NCBI RefSeq assembly: GCF_000708755.2
Contig: NZ_JGVU02000002.1
Location: 868,001 to 932,000 of the forward strand
Direction: 5' to 3'
DNA: 64,000 nt
Origin: Metabacillus indicus LMG 22858
Lineage (GTDB): Bacteria; Bacillota; Bacilli; Bacillales; Bacillaceae
Position 1 is the stretch's first letter. Each line of letters starts with the position of its first letter. Position numbers and translations under genes: made by a program. The notes beneath the pieces were generated by a model, which saw nothing but the letters and a program-made list of their open reading frames with translations, did no database searches and had not been told where the DNA came from. Positions 25,341 to 35,042 of the stretch are shown one piece after another.

Positions 25341-26204
25341 TTAGGATTCCTCTTTTAAAAACTCATTTAATTTTGGAAACAGACGCAGGGCGTTATCGTA
25401 AAAAAAGAGCCCGTGATGTTCCTCGGGAATCAGTTCGCAAAACAGTTCAATGTATGGTTTTATCCCTATAAGCGGCCAGTCTGTCCCAAATAAAAGCCTG
25501 TCATAGTGATCGCAGTAGGAAAGCGCATGAATCAGGTGATCAAAGAACCTGGTCTTCTTTTTGGCTGCAATCGTCCTGTCAGTGCCGACAAGCAGTCCGG
25601 ATAAATCGGCATGCATATTATGGTTTTTATTAATGACCTCAGCACCGTCAAGCACCCAGGGGTCTCCGAGATGCGCCATCATGAACTGGATATTCCGGTG
25701 TTCAACTGCCACTTCATCAAGAGTGAGAGGGTGGCTGTATTTGAGAAGACCTCTGTCTGAATATGTATCGCCCGTATGAAAAACAACCGGAAGGCGGAAT
25801 GCTTCAGCAAGCTCATAGACTGGTCCGTACACTTTGTCATAGGCATAAAAAGGATAGTATCCGAGATAAATTTTAATCCCGGCCGTCTGTGGGTGCTGGA
25901 GGGATTTCTCGAGCATCAGAAGATTTTCTTCGCTGAGCTTATACGGATTAATTCCCTGACAGACGAAAAAATTATTGGGCACACTGCCTTCAATGTCGAC
26001 TCCCATTGGTGTCTCTGCAGCTTTATCCGGAAAAGCACCGCCGGCTGTTTCAGTCACACCCATGGCAATGGCAGCTACAACTCCTGCATCTTCATATTCT
26101 TTCTGCAGCCCTTTCAGGGAATAATCCACAAGAGAAACGTCATCCCCTGTTTGCCTAAAGCTTTGAATCTCTGAAATATGCATATGGGCATCAATGATTT
26201 TCAC
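25341..26204 (-). CDS. Amidohydrolase-2 family metal-dependent hydrolase
   Basis: A 287-residue TIM-barrel hydrolase. The metal site is read from DAHMHIS (HxH), VVFHTGD, MMAHLGDPW and LLFGTDWPL (catalytic Asp). The family includes decarboxylases and lactonases such as ACMSD; the substrate is not predictable. GTG start with AGGAGG eight bases upstream. It lies between bsaA and the second DegV gene. Confidence 0.85.
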   Translation of the reverse strand: MKIIDAHMHISEIQSFRQTGDDVSLVDYSLKGLQKEYEDAGVVAAIAMGVTETAGGAFPDKAAETPMGVDIEGSVPNNFFVCQGINPYKLSEENLLMLEKSLQHPQTAGIKIYLGYYPFYAYDKVYGPVYELAEAFRLPVVFHTGDTYSDRGLLKYSHPLTLDEVAVEHRNIQFMMAHLGDPWVLDGAEVINKNHNMHADLSGLLVGTDRTIAAKKKTRFFDHLIHALSYCDHYDRLLFGTDWPLIGIKPYIELFCELIPEEHHGLFFYDNALRLFPKLNEFLKEES

Positions 26205-26230
26205 TGCACGTTCCTCCTTTATAAACGAAA

Positions 26231-26250
26231 AGAAGCCGTTATTGGCTTCT
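26231..26250 (-). terminator. Terminator after bsaA
   Basis: AGAAGCC pairs with GGCTTCT around GTTATT, followed on the minus strand by TTTCG. It separates the fhs-bsaA operon from the amidohydrolase. Confidence 0.75.
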
Positions 26251-26261
26251 TTCCGGCAAAT

Positions 26262-26744
26262 TTACTGCTGCAGCAGCTTCTGAATCGTTTCTTCCATTTC
26301 TTTAGGGTCTGTATTTGGAGAAAAACGTTCAACAGCTTTTCCGTCACGATCCACTAGAAACTTGGTGAAATTCCATTTAACAGCCTTTGAACCGAGCAGG
26401 CCAGGCGCTTCGTTTGTTAGATGGGTAAACAGCGGATGAGCTTTCGGGCCATTGACATCAACTTTGGCGAACATTGGAAAAGAAACACCATAGTTCAATT
26501 CGCAAAAGCTTATAATGTCCTCTTCCGTCCCAGGTTCCTGGCTCATAAACTGATTACATGGAAAGCCAAGAATTTCAAGCCCCTCCGGCTGATACCGTTC
26601 GTAAAGCTCCTGCAGCGCTTTGTATTGCGGAGTAAATCCGCATTTGCTCGCTGTATTCACAATCACAAGCACTTTTCCGCGGTACGTATCCATTGATTTT
26701 TCATCACCATTAATTGTTTTTACATGAAGATCATAAATACTCAT
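26262..26744 (-). CDS. bsaA: Glutathione peroxidase-like thiol peroxidase BsaA
   Basis: A 160-residue GPx-family peroxidase of the cysteine type. The peroxidatic Cys35 is in NTASKCGFTPQ, followed by GFPCNQF and the WNFTKFL tryptophan. Bacterial members use thioredoxin or bacillithiol rather than glutathione. It is the last gene after fhs and the 166-residue gene, two bases apart, and is followed by a terminator. Confidence 0.93.
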   Translation of the reverse strand: MSIYDLHVKTINGDEKSMDTYRGKVLVIVNTASKCGFTPQYKALQELYERYQPEGLEILGFPCNQFMSQEPGTEEDIISFCELNYGVSFPMFAKVDVNGPKAHPLFTHLTNEAPGLLGSKAVKWNFTKFLVDRDGKAVERFSPNTDPKEMEETIQKLLQQ

Positions 26745-26746
26745 AG

Positions 26747-27247
26747 TCAGCTTCCTCCTTCAGCTATTTTTTCGAGGGTTGTAATGGCATGTTCTGTCAT
26801 CGCCATCAGATCATCCACATGATCTTCGCTTATGCTCCGCCCGAACTGAACGTGATAAACATGGCTGTACTCTTTAAACGGTACATCATACATCACCTGG
26901 TGACGCACCTTAAAGTTAACTCCCCAGTCTTCTTCTATCATTCGTTTAGCGAACGTAAACTCTTCTGGCCCCTTTTCATGAAAAGTGAGGCCAATTTCGC
27001 ACGAATGTACATCATTTGTTTTCAAAAGCTCTCCAGAAAGCTCCGGGAGGCTCATGGCGAGCCGGAATACAGCAGCTGCATCCTTTGATTCTTTCAGCTG
27101 AAATTGAATCTTATACACCCTTGACATCGCCGCAAGGTCTACAAGATCCTTTCTGCCTGTAACTGAAATGCTGCCGTCAAGATCCGCGTCGTAAACAGCA
27201 CCTTCAAGGACCGTTTTTAAGTTGTCAAATGCAGTCGGATCAAACAT
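26747..27247 (-). CDS. Hypothetical protein, 166 residues, in the fhs operon
   Basis: A soluble acidic protein starting [20 protein letters not shown]. It has alternating beta and helical segments (ISVTGRKDLVDLAAMSR, CEIGLTFHEKGPEEF, DVPFKEYSHVYHVQFGR) but no motif I recognise. Its start overlaps the fhs stop by one base and its stop is two bases from bsaA, so it is translationally coupled to both. The tight coupling suggests a linked role with one-carbon or redox metabolism; that is inference. Confidence 0.8.
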   Translation of the reverse strand: MFDPTAFDNLKTVLEGAVYDADLDGSISVTGRKDLVDLAAMSRVYKIQFQLKESKDAAAVFRLAMSLPELSGELLKTNDVHSCEIGLTFHEKGPEEFTFAKRMIEEDWGVNFKVRHQVMYDVPFKEYSHVYHVQFGRSISEDHVDDLMAMTEHAITTLEKIAEGGS

Positions 27248-28932
27248 CAGAACAGCCCTGCCGCTTTCCCGTCTGCATCTACCGACATGCCGAGTGCCGC
27301 AGGCTTTTTAGGGAGTCCTGGCATTGTCATGATATCCCCTGTCAAGCATACGATGAACCCCGCTCCAATTGAAGGCTTCAGCTCTCTGATTGTAAGCGTA
27401 AAATCTTCCGGCCTTCCAATCAGTTCAGGCTGATCAGAAAGAGAATACTGGGTTTTTGCCATGCAGACCGGAAGATTGGACCACCCGTACCCGTCATACT
27501 CCTTAAGCTGCTTTTTGGCTTTTGACGAAAATTCCACCGCTTTTGCCCCGTAAACGGTTTTTGCCACTTTTTCAACTTTGGCTTCAATACTGTCGGCAAG
27601 ATCATATAAATGCGAAAACTGATTTTTATTTTCTGCGATTGTCTGAATGACTTTTTCAGCGAGTTCCATTCCGCCTGCGCCCCCTTTTTCCCATACTTCA
27701 GAAAGAGCTGCAGGATGGGAATGAGCCGCGCACCAGTCAAGCAGCGCATCGATTTCTTCATCAGCATCAGATGTAAAACGGTTAATGGCAACCGTATAAG
27801 GCAGCCCAAACTGCTGGATGGATTCAATATGCTTCGCAAGATTCGATGCTCCTGCAAGCATCGCTTCTTTATCAGGTTCCTGAAGCTGGTCTTTTTTCAC
27901 TCCGCCATGCATTTTAAGAGCGCGGACGGTCGCTACGATGACGACTGCAGCAGGTTCGAATCCTCCTGCCCGTGTTTTGATGTGAAGAAACTTCTCTGCT
28001 CCCAGATCTGCTCCAAATCCAGCTTCTGTTACAACATAATCACCAAGCTTGGCAGCCATTTTTGTTCCGAGAAGGCTGTTGCAGCCGTGGGCGATATTTG
28101 CAAACGGGCCGCCGTGAATGATCGCTGGCGTATGTTCCAGCGTCTGCACGAGGTTAGGCTTCAGGGCATCTTTTAATAGAAGTGCAAGCGCTCCCTGGAA
28201 ACCAAGCTCTCCGACTGTCACCGGCTCCTTGCTGTATGTAAATCCGACGACGATATCGGCAAGTCTTTTCTTTAAATCGTCAAGGCCCGATGCAAGACAA
28301 AGAATGGCCATAATCTCCGATGCGACCGTTATGTCAAAATGATCCTCTCTCGGAGTTCCGTTAACAGGGCCACCAAGACCGACAATGACATTCCGGAGTG
28401 CCCTGTCATTTAAATCCATGACCCGCTTCCACGTAATCCTTCTTGGATCGATCCCTTTTTCATTCCCCTGATGAATATGATTGTCCAGTAAAGCTGACAA
28501 TGCATTGTTTGCCGCTGTAATGGCATGAAGGTCTCCTGTGAAATGCAGGTTGATGTCCTCCATCGGAATGACCTGAGAATAGCCCCCGCCTGCAGCTCCC
28601 CCCTTGATTCCCATCGTCGGACCGAGTGAAGGCTCTCTCATGGCAATCACTGCTTTTTTTCCAAGCAGATTAAGCGCCTGGCCAAGGCCCACTGTTACCG
28701 TCGATTTCCCTTCTCCGGCAGGTGTCGGATTAATGGCCGTCACGAGGATGATTTTCCCGTCTGGAGCATCTTGCTTTCTTTTAAGAAGATCCAGCGACAG
28801 TTTCGCTTTATATTTACCGTATTGCTCAATTTCATCTTCTAAAATATCAAGTTGTCCCGCAATTTCCCGGATTGGTTTTATGACAGCTTCCTGAGCGATT
28901 TCGATGTCTGATTTATGTTTCATTTTTAGCAC
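27247..28932 (-). CDS. fhs: Formate-tetrahydrofolate ligase
   Basis: A 561-residue ATP-dependent synthetase making 10-formyl-tetrahydrofolate from formate. The P-loop is TPAGEGKST; other signatures are [21 protein letters not shown]-type and [14 protein letters not shown] start with AGGG at about six bases is used here; an ATG three codons later is also possible. B. subtilis lacks fhs, as far as I recall, so this operon marks the strain as different. It is divergent from metA. Confidence 0.95.
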   Translation of the reverse strand: MLKMKHKSDIEIAQEAVIKPIREIAGQLDILEDEIEQYGKYKAKLSLDLLKRKQDAPDGKIILVTAINPTPAGEGKSTVTVGLGQALNLLGKKAVIAMREPSLGPTMGIKGGAAGGGYSQVIPMEDINLHFTGDLHAITAANNALSALLDNHIHQGNEKGIDPRRITWKRVMDLNDRALRNVIVGLGGPVNGTPREDHFDITVASEIMAILCLASGLDDLKKRLADIVVGFTYSKEPVTVGELGFQGALALLLKDALKPNLVQTLEHTPAIIHGGPFANIAHGCNSLLGTKMAAKLGDYVVTEAGFGADLGAEKFLHIKTRAGGFEPAAVVIVATVRALKMHGGVKKDQLQEPDKEAMLAGASNLAKHIESIQQFGLPYTVAINRFTSDADEEIDALLDWCAAHSHPAALSEVWEKGGAGGMELAEKVIQTIAENKNQFSHLYDLADSIEAKVEKVAKTVYGAKAVEFSSKAKKQLKEYDGYGWSNLPVCMAKTQYSLSDQPELIGRPEDFTLTIRELKPSIGAGFIVCLTGDIMTMPGLPKKPAALGMSVDADGKAAGLF

Positions 28933-28993
28933 ACAGCGCCCTACTTTCTGCTTAATAGATTGATTTCACGCACAATTGTAACACAAAAGCAAA

Positions 28994-29022
28994 TTGAATT
29001 ATTATTCCAAACTTTCTATAAT
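28994..29022 (+). promoter_or_regulatory. Sigma-A promoter of metA
   Basis: TTGAAT (28994-28999), 17 bases, TATAAT (29017-29022), 41 bases before the ATG. The leader is too short for an S-box or T-box, and neither is seen. Confidence 0.8.
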
Positions 29023-29062
29023 AGAGAAAACTCTGAAATGTACAGAAAGTTGAGGTTCATTC

Positions 29063-29971
29063 ATGCCTATAAATATTCCATCTGACCTTCCCGCAAAAGA
29101 AATTCTTGAAAAAGAAAACATCTTCGTCATGGACGATAAGCGAGCGTATCAGCAGGATATCAGACCGCTGAACATTGTGATCCTGAATATTATGCCCGAA
29201 AAACAGAAAACAGAAGTACAGCTGCTGAGACTGCTAGGGAATTCCCCTCTTCAGCTGAACATTACATTTATGAGACCTGAAACCCATACATCCAAAACAA
29301 CAAAAGAAGAGCATCTGCAGCAGTTTTACACAACTTTTTCAAAAATCCGCCACAAAAAGTTTGACGGCATGATCGTAACAGGCGCCCCAATCGAACATCT
29401 TCCTTTTGAAGAGGTTTCATACTGGGACGAACTGAAAGAAATCTTTGAATGGACAAACAATCATGTCACGTCCACCCTTCATATATGCTGGGGTGCCCAG
29501 GCAGGACTTTACTATCACTATGGCGTAAATAAATATAGTCTGGAAGAAAAATGTTTCGGTGTGTTTGAACATGTCATTTGTAATGATTCTGTAAAAATTG
29601 TCCGAGGGTTCGATGATCACTACTATGTGCCGCATTCCCGGCATACGGATATAAAGAGACAAGATATTGCGGCGGTTGAAGAACTCGACATCATAAGCGA
29701 ATCAAAAGAAGCCGGCGTATGTCTTGTAGCTTCAAAGGATGCAAAGCACGTCTTTTTGACTGGCCACCCTGAATATGATCTTCACACCCTGCAACAGGAA
29801 TATGAACGTGACCGGGCTAAAGGAATCCAGACGGCCATTCCGTCCTCTTATTTTCCAAATAACAATCCGTCTGAAAAACCTGTTCAAAAGTGGAAATCCC
29901 ATGCCCATCTCCTGTTTGCAAACTGGCTGAATTACTGCGTCTATCAGGAAACGCCTTACGAATGGGAATAA
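29063..29971 (+). CDS. metA: Homoserine O-acetyltransferase (MetA family)
   Basis: A 302-residue MetA enzyme starting the methionine pathway. Catalytic Cys142 is in HICWGAQAG and His235/Glu237 are in GHPEYD. Residue 111 is Glu ([12 protein letters not shown]), the signature reported for acetyl-CoA specificity, so the product is probably O-acetylhomoserine despite the HTS family name. Monocistronic with its own promoter. Confidence 0.93.
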   Translation: MPINIPSDLPAKEILEKENIFVMDDKRAYQQDIRPLNIVILNIMPEKQKTEVQLLRLLGNSPLQLNITFMRPETHTSKTTKEEHLQQFYTTFSKIRHKKFDGMIVTGAPIEHLPFEEVSYWDELKEIFEWTNNHVTSTLHICWGAQAGLYYHYGVNKYSLEEKCFGVFEHVICNDSVKIVRGFDDHYYVPHSRHTDIKRQDIAAVEELDIISESKEAGVCLVASKDAKHVFLTGHPEYDLHTLQQEYERDRAKGIQTAIPSSYFPNNNPSEKPVQKWKSHAHLLFANWLNYCVYQETPYEWE

Positions 29972-30134
29972 GCGATGGTAAAAAATATCACACAAATTGG
30001 ATTTATTTGTTAAAATTAAGGTGAATTTAATTTAATTTTTATCTAATCTTTATATTTTGTAAATATTCCTGTGATACGCTTTCAAAAGCAGGAACATAAG
30101 CGTCCTGTTTATGATTATAGTTGAGGTGAATGCA

Positions 30135-31280
30135 TTGTTAAAAAAACCGAAAGTGTTAATTTTAACCGCAAAATACGGGAACGGACATGTTCAAGTCTCA
30201 AAAACACTTGTTAAGCAATGCAAGGACATGGGAATTGAGGAAGTGGTTGTTTCTGATCTGTACGCTGAATCGAACCCTGTTTTTACAGAAATCACCCAAT
30301 ACCTTTATTTAAAAAGCTTCACGATCGGCAAACAGTTTTACCGCATGTTTTATTACGGCGTCGATAAAATTTACAACAAGAAACTGCTGACCCTGTATTT
30401 TAAGCTTGGAAATAAAAGGCTTTTTGAGCTGATTGAAAAGGAGCAGCCCGATCTGATCATCAATACATTCCCGATTTTCGTTGTGCCTGAGTACAGAAGA
30501 CGCACTGGCCACATGATTCCAACCTTCAATGTGCTCACTGACTTCTGTCTTCACAAAATCTGGGTTCACCAGAACATCGATAAATATTATGTGGCAAGCA
30601 AACGGGTAAAAGAAAAGGTCATGAGCCTCGGCATTCATCCTGCATCCGTCAAGGTGACAGGCATACCAATTCGTTCTGTGTTTGAAGAAAACCTTGATAA
30701 AAATGAAATCTGCCGCAAATACGGGCTTGATCCCAATAAAAAGATTCTGCTTGTCATGGCAGGCGCGCACGGTGTTCTCAAAAACGTAAAAGAACTGTGC
30801 GAGTCGTTTATTGAAGACCAGAATCTGCAGACGGTCGTGGTTTGCGGAAACAATGCGGCTTTAAAAGAAAACCTTGAAACGATAACAGGCAAAAATGTTA
30901 GAAACCTGAAGCTTCTTGGCTACGTTGAAAGGGTCGATGAGCTTTTCAGAGTTGCATCCTGCATGGTAACAAAACCAGGCGGCATCACGTTAAGCGAGGC
31001 CGCAGCTGTTGGTGTTCCCGTTATACTTTTCAAACCTGTTCCCGGACAGGAAAAAGAAAATGCCCTCTTTTTTGAAGAAAACGAGGCAGCTGTTGTAGTC
31101 AATCGCTCAGAGGAAGTGTATGAGACTGTCACCAGCCTGCTGAAAGACGATAAAAAACTTAAGAGAATGAAACGCAACATCAAGCGTCTTCACCATCCGA
31201 ACTCATCCTTAACCATTATGGAAGATATACTCAGAGAAGCTTCTCTTTTTAAAGAGAACAAATTTATTAAGGCTCAATAA
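30135..31280 (+). CDS. ugtP: Processive diacylglycerol glucosyltransferase UgtP
   Basis: A 381-residue membrane-associated glycosyltransferase adding glucose from UDP-glucose to diacylglycerol, giving the lipoteichoic acid anchor. In Bacillus it also couples carbon status to cell size through FtsZ. The N-terminal half matches the MGDG-synthase domain (ILTAKYGNGHVQVSKTL); the C-terminal GT-B nucleotide-sugar site is TKPGGITLSEAAA. TTG start with GAGGTGA five bases upstream. The length matches B. subtilis UgtP. Confidence 0.94.
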   Translation: MLKKPKVLILTAKYGNGHVQVSKTLVKQCKDMGIEEVVVSDLYAESNPVFTEITQYLYLKSFTIGKQFYRMFYYGVDKIYNKKLLTLYFKLGNKRLFELIEKEQPDLIINTFPIFVVPEYRRRTGHMIPTFNVLTDFCLHKIWVHQNIDKYYVASKRVKEKVMSLGIHPASVKVTGIPIRSVFEENLDKNEICRKYGLDPNKKILLVMAGAHGVLKNVKELCESFIEDQNLQTVVVCGNNAALKENLETITGKNVRNLKLLGYVERVDELFRVASCMVTKPGGITLSEAAAVGVPVILFKPVPGQEKENALFFEENEAAVVVNRSEEVYETVTSLLKDDKKLKRMKRNIKRLHHPNSSLTIMEDILREASLFKENKFIKAQ

Positions 31281-31322
31281 GACCTTCCGGATGAAGGGGA
31301 ATACACCCCCGGAGGCTAAAAA

Positions 31323-32330
31323 ATGGATACAAGCACGCACATCATCATGGGTTTCGGCCTTGCAGGACTCGCATACGTTGACCCTGCTGTCGGACAGAAT
31401 CCCGAACTTGCTGCTGCAGTGATGGCCGGCACCGTTCTTGGATCAAATGCACCGGATTTTGATTACGCGGTCAGAGTTTTTAAAGGCAAAGGAATGTACA
31501 CCGAGCATCACCGCGGGTTATCGCACTCTGTGCCTGCATGGTTTATCTGGAGCTTTCTGCTTACTGCCATTATTCTCGTTTTTTCACCTGCCTTATCAGG
31601 CCAGGAAGCGATGCACCTATTCGGCTGGACGTTCGCTGCGGTGCTGATCCACGTTTTATTTGATCTTTTTAACGCATACGGCACTCAGGCAGCACGGCCA
31701 TTCACAAAAAAATGGCTGTCCCTGAATTTCATCCCGCTGTTTGACCCGCTGATTGTCTTTTTGAACATTGCCGGTTTTGCACTTTGGGCCGCTGGAGAAA
31801 GCCCTGGTCTTATTTTTTCTGTTATTTACACAATCATATTGGTGTATGTCATTGAACGTTTCTTCAGTTCCAGAAGAGCTCTTGCACAAATCAGAAACGA
31901 ACTCCGCGAGTCTTCAGTTTTGACTGTCGTCCCTACGATTCGCTGGTCAGTATGGCAGTTTGTGTCTGAAACAGAATCAGGCTTTACCACCGGTGAACTT
32001 CGCTCAGGCAAGGTCAGGCCGGTTCATTCGTTTGAAAAAACAAAGCATGGGCTGATATCAGCTGCTGAAAAAGATCAAAACGTGCGGCATTTCCTTAAAA
32101 ACTCAAAACATGTGCACAGTATCGTTATTCCTGCTCCTTCCGGATATGAAGTCCGCTTTTTTGACCTCCGTTTCCGGACTAAAAATCATTACCCCTATAT
32201 GGCTGTCTGCCTGTTGGCCCGGAACGGAACGATTCTCTCATCTCAAACAGGATGGATTCACCAGACAGGAAAGCTGCACAGTACCCTCCTTCCCGGTAAC
32301 TCATCAGGGACAGCAGGTCTCGACGCATAA
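31323..32330 (+). CDS. yfhP: YfhP/YdjM-type membrane metal-dependent hydrolase
   Basis: A 335-residue protein whose N-terminal half has several membrane helices with conserved His/Asp motifs: MDTSTHIIMGFGLAGLA, SNAPDFDYAV, HHRGLSHSV and HVLFDLFNAYGTQ. These fit the YdjM-type putative membrane hydrolases. The C-terminal half (about 200-335) is soluble. B. subtilis YfhP has the same start and layout and has been described as a regulator of its neighbour. A GGAGG motif precedes the ATG. It ends in a perfect terminator. Confidence 0.75.
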   Translation: MDTSTHIIMGFGLAGLAYVDPAVGQNPELAAAVMAGTVLGSNAPDFDYAVRVFKGKGMYTEHHRGLSHSVPAWFIWSFLLTAIILVFSPALSGQEAMHLFGWTFAAVLIHVLFDLFNAYGTQAARPFTKKWLSLNFIPLFDPLIVFLNIAGFALWAAGESPGLIFSVIYTIILVYVIERFFSSRRALAQIRNELRESSVLTVVPTIRWSVWQFVSETESGFTTGELRSGKVRPVHSFEKTKHGLISAAEKDQNVRHFLKNSKHVHSIVIPAPSGYEVRFFDLRFRTKNHYPYMAVCLLARNGTILSSQTGWIHQTGKLHSTLLPGNSSGTAGLDA

Positions 32331-32332
32331 TA

Positions 32333-32357
32333 AAACCCCCGGAATTCCGGGGGTTTT
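32333..32357 (+). terminator. Terminator after the yfhP-like gene
   Basis: A perfect palindrome AAAACCCCCGGA/TCCGGGGGTTTT, able to work in both directions between converging genes. Confidence 0.9.
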
Positions 32358-32374
32358 ATCTATTTTGGCCATGA

Positions 32375-33073
32375 TCAGCCTGACGTCGTTTGACTGTAAT
32401 ATACCTCTTCAAATGGCTGAACGACAACAAAGCCTTCACCTTCAAATTTCATCTGTATAGACTCTCCGCTCCCTCTCCCGAATAACGTTTTCAGCGAGAT
32501 ATCGGTAACAAACTCCGGAGTCAGTCCCCCTGACCAGGCAACCGTTGCATTCGGGTCGGTATAAACCGGATCACCCGGTTTGACAATCAGTGTCAGAGGT
32601 TCATAATGAGAGGTAATCGCAAGCATTCCCCTGCCTTCAAGCCGCACATTAAAAAGTCCTCCTGAGAGCATACCCGCAATCTTCCTCATCATTTTTATAT
32701 CCCATGTGATGGAAGGCTCGAATGCAAGCAAATCATTGCCGTTTACAAAAATGGACTCTCCCTGCAGATTTATGATGGAAATCTTTTTTCCCTGGTCAGC
32801 TACATAAAGCTTTCCGGCTCCAGTCGCTTTCATAAGAGCCGTCCCCTCGCCTGTCAGCGCCTTTTTAAACATTTTCCCAAGGCCGTGCTCAAGAATTCCT
32901 TCTCGTTCATATTTGATCTGACCGCGGTAGGAGACCATCGCTCCGGCTTTTGTCCAGACTTGGCCGTTCAAATTGATCTCAAGCAGCCTCTCGGTTTCAA
33001 GCTCAAACAGCCCCTGTCCTTTGTCCTGCTGCTCTGTTTTCTCCACAAACTCTTGAATGCTGTATCTGTTCAT
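32375..33073 (-). CDS. AIM24 family protein
   Basis: A 232-residue beta-rich protein of the AIM24/TRAP-like family. Typical stretches are [28 protein letters not shown], and [11 protein letters not shown]. Its four-base overlap with the upstream methyltransferase indicates translational coupling. Function of the bacterial family is not established. Confidence 0.88.
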   Translation of the reverse strand: MNRYSIQEFVEKTEQQDKGQGLFELETERLLEINLNGQVWTKAGAMVSYRGQIKYEREGILEHGLGKMFKKALTGEGTALMKATGAGKLYVADQGKKISIINLQGESIFVNGNDLLAFEPSITWDIKMMRKIAGMLSGGLFNVRLEGRGMLAITSHYEPLTLIVKPGDPVYTDPNATVAWSGGLTPEFVTDISLKTLFGRGSGESIQMKFEGEGFVVVQPFEEVYYSQTTSG

Positions 33074-33783
33074 CGCTTATCCTCTCCCTTTTTCTGAAGC
33101 ATGAACAGCCACAAAAATGAAAGTGACTGCTTTAATTCTGCTGAAAGTTTATGGACCATGTCCTCTGTAACTCCCCGTTTGTAAACACCCTGACTGTCGA
33201 TCAATTCCCAGCCGTTTTCAAGCGCCAGTTTTTCAAATTCCCACGGCATCATGGTGTTGCAGATGACATCTTTTCCATACAGCCTCCCGTAGCTGTTTTC
33301 TCTGGGATGCGCTGTCGGTCCGAGAACTGCAATGCACAAATAGCCTTCCTTTTTAACAACCCTTTTTAATTCCTGTAATCCAGCCAGCGGATCGGCTGTC
33401 CATTCAAGGCAATTAATCGTCAGCAGTGCATCGGCCTCTCCGCCACCGAATGGCATTGACATGATATTTGCCTGTCTAAACTCAAGCCTGCCTTCTTTTT
33501 CGTGCTGCTTTGCAAGCCTGATCATTTCAAGGGACAAATCAGCTCCTGTCACCTTCATGCCCTCCTGCATTAAAAGGAACGACCCATAGCCGTCCCCGCA
33601 GCCGATATCAATAACCTTTGATCCTTCACTCACATATTTCTTGAAAAACGGGATGACCGTGCTTCTGCTGCCGGTATCCCACATTTCTTTGCTGCTCTTG
33701 TTCCAGAAGGCAGCCCGCTCGTCCCATTTTTTCTCTGCTTCTTTTTCCCAGTCATATGTATTTACCACTTGAATCAGCTCCAA
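33070..33783 (-). CDS. Class I SAM-dependent methyltransferase, coupled to AIM24
   Basis: A 237-residue methyltransferase: motif [25 protein letters not shown], and [23 protein letters not shown], the methyltransf_11 pattern. It overlaps the AIM24 gene by four bases. No substrate can be inferred. The start ATG lies near [14 protein letters not shown], without a strong ribosome site, so the exact start is less sure. Confidence 0.8.
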   Translation of the reverse strand: MELIQVVNTYDWEKEAEKKWDERAAFWNKSSKEMWDTGSRSTVIPFFKKYVSEGSKVIDIGCGDGYGSFLLMQEGMKVTGADLSLEMIRLAKQHEKEGRLEFRQANIMSMPFGGGEADALLTINCLEWTADPLAGLQELKRVVKKEGYLCIAVLGPTAHPRENSYGRLYGKDVICNTMMPWEFEKLALENGWELIDSQGVYKRGVTEDMVHKLSAELKQSLSFLWLFMLQKKGEDKR

Positions 33784-33906
33784 TTATCAGCATTCATTAT
33801 ACATTTCTAGGAAACCGCCGGAATTCCTCTCTGCGGAATAAAAGTCGGCAAAGAATAAAGACTAATGTAAGCAGAGATCTCTCTGTATGTGAAAGGAGTG
33901 CTTACA

Positions 33907-34134
33907 ATGGAGAAGGAAACCTTTATTGCTGTTCAGAAAAACAGCGACGGCGATCTGTCCGCTTTTAAAACCTCTGGAGGCAGAATTCTTTCCTACGAAC
34001 AGGCGCTTGCAGAAGCAGGAAGCGGCATAATTGAAGGTGTCAGCACCTTTAAAGGAAAAGGCGGCGGCACATATATCCGAAGCAACCCTGACAACACCAA
34101 AGCAAATAACCTTGACGCACTACCACAATTTTAG
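33907..34134 (+). CDS. DUF3892 family small protein
   Basis: A 75-residue protein with the DUF3892 pattern AVQKNSDGDLSAFKTSGG, SYEQALAEAGSG and a C-terminal SNPDNTKANNLDALP. GAAAGGAG precedes the ATG. Followed by another small gene 12 bases on, both ending in one terminator. Function unknown; many spore formers carry it. Confidence 0.75.
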   Translation: MEKETFIAVQKNSDGDLSAFKTSGGRILSYEQALAEAGSGIIEGVSTFKGKGGGTYIRSNPDNTKANNLDALPQF

Positions 34135-34146
34135 GAGGAATAGATA

Positions 34147-34302
34147 ATGACAAAAAAATACAACAAACAAGGCAGCGCAAACGGCAACTCACCTGAAAAA
34201 GGACACTTCCAGGAAGAATTCGGCCAGGAAATCATCTCAGGAGACAACAGCAAGGGAAACAAACGCAACAAAGACCAGAAATCAAAGACTTCCGGGAAAT
34301 AA
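34147..34302 (+). CDS. Small hydrophilic protein, 51 residues
   Basis: The frame starts MTKKYNKQGSANGNSPE and ends NKDQKSKTSGK: rich in Asn, Lys, Gln and Ser with no hydrophobic core. TAGGAGGA precedes the ATG. Composition suggests a spore-associated or disordered protein; no family recognised. It is second in a two-gene unit after the DUF3892 gene. Confidence 0.65.
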   Translation: MTKKYNKQGSANGNSPEKGHFQEEFGQEIISGDNSKGNKRNKDQKSKTSGK

Positions 34303-34309
34303 GGATGAT

Positions 34310-34336
34310 AAAACCAGCTGCCAAGGCAGCTGGTTT
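34310..34336 (+). terminator. Terminator after the 51-residue gene
   Basis: AAAACCAGCTGCC pairs with GGCAGCTGGTTTT, a 13-bp stem separated only by two A residues, just before repeat array 3. Confidence 0.88.
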
Positions 34337-34409
34337 TCTATCTGCAAAGACTGTTTTAAGGCGTTGTTCGCAGGAAAAATTCCGTTCTCTTAATGGATGG
34401 AGTCTATTT

Positions 34410-34684
34410 GTGGCGTCACTCACCAGAGTGTTGCCACTTTACTTCACGCATGGGAATTGTTTGTGGCGCAACTCACCGGATTGTTGCCACTTTACTTCAC
34501 CCTTGAAGCCTGTTTGTGGCGCAACTCACCGGATTGTTGCCACTTTTCTTCACGCATGGAGCCTGTTTGTGGCGCAACTTACCGGATTGTTGCCACTTTT
34601 CTTCACCCATGAAGCTGTTTGTGGCGCAACTTACCGGATTGTTGCCACTTTTCTTCACCCATGAAGCTGTTTGTGGCGTCACTC
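34410..34684. repeat. 52/53-bp tandem repeat array (family B, five units plus a partial)
   Basis: Units begin with GTGGCG at 34410, 34463, 34516, 34569, 34621 and 34673 (partial): periods of 53, 53, 53, 52 and 52. Units 4 and 5 are identical over 52 bases, a sign of recent duplication. Each unit contains GTGGCGCAAC ... GTTGCCAC, an inverted repeat with one bulged G around a 10-base loop, then TTCTTCACCCATGAAGC. The sequence is unrelated to the 6.9 and 58 kb arrays but shares the period. It lies between two strong terminators. Open frames across it are repeat artefacts. Confidence 0.93.
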
Positions 34685-34724
34685 TTTAAAATTACACCAT
34701 TTTTCATCGTGATAGAACCGCTTT

Positions 34725-34752
34725 GAGGCGCCGCTCACCCGAGCGGCGCCTC
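34725..34752. terminator. Strong GC-rich hairpin to the right of array 3
   Basis: GAGGCGCCGCT pairs with AGCGGCGCCTC around CACCCG-type loop, followed by TTCTTCT on the plus strand. It may end transcription of the minus-strand gene next to it, or any transcript from the array. Confidence 0.7.
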
Positions 34753-34785
34753 TTCTTCTATGCGTAAACCAATTTAACTGCAGCT

Positions 34786-34968
34786 TTACTCTTCACGATC
34801 AGCCTGCTCATTTCTGCCCCTGTCAATCGTAATAGCCGCTGTTTCATTGTTCATATAGAGAGGGATTTGCATTTTGTCCCCGTTGTCATAGAATGCTTCA
34901 TTGATGCCGTCATTGGCGCGTGATGTTTCTTCGCTTCCAAGGTAAGATGGATATTTTTTATCCTTCAT
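34786..34968 (-). CDS. Small hypothetical protein, 60 residues
   Basis: An acidic hydrophilic protein beginning MKDKKYPSYLGSEE, with DNGDKMQIPLYMNNE. GGAGG lies 8 bases before the chosen ATG; an ATG five codons earlier overlaps that site. No recognised domain. It is downstream of the HPr-like gene beyond a terminator. Confidence 0.6.
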   Translation of the reverse strand: MKDKKYPSYLGSEETSRANDGINEAFYDNGDKMQIPLYMNNETAAITIDRGRNEQADREE

Positions 34969-35011
34969 CTTTCTCGCCTCCATTCAGGTATAGTATTTCC
35001 TGCCATAAAAA

Positions 35012-35037
35012 AAAATCTCCTGTTTCCAGGAGATTTT
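35012..35037 (-). terminator. Terminator after the HPr gene
   Basis: AAAATCTCCTG pairs with CAGGAGATTTT around a short loop, with a long T tract on the minus strand. Confidence 0.85.
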
Positions 35038-35042
35038 CATGA

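Noticed and set aside
28933-29062. S-box, T-box or other leader ahead of metA
   Set aside because: The promoter is 41 bases from the start codon, leaving no space for an aptamer, and no conserved motif is visible.
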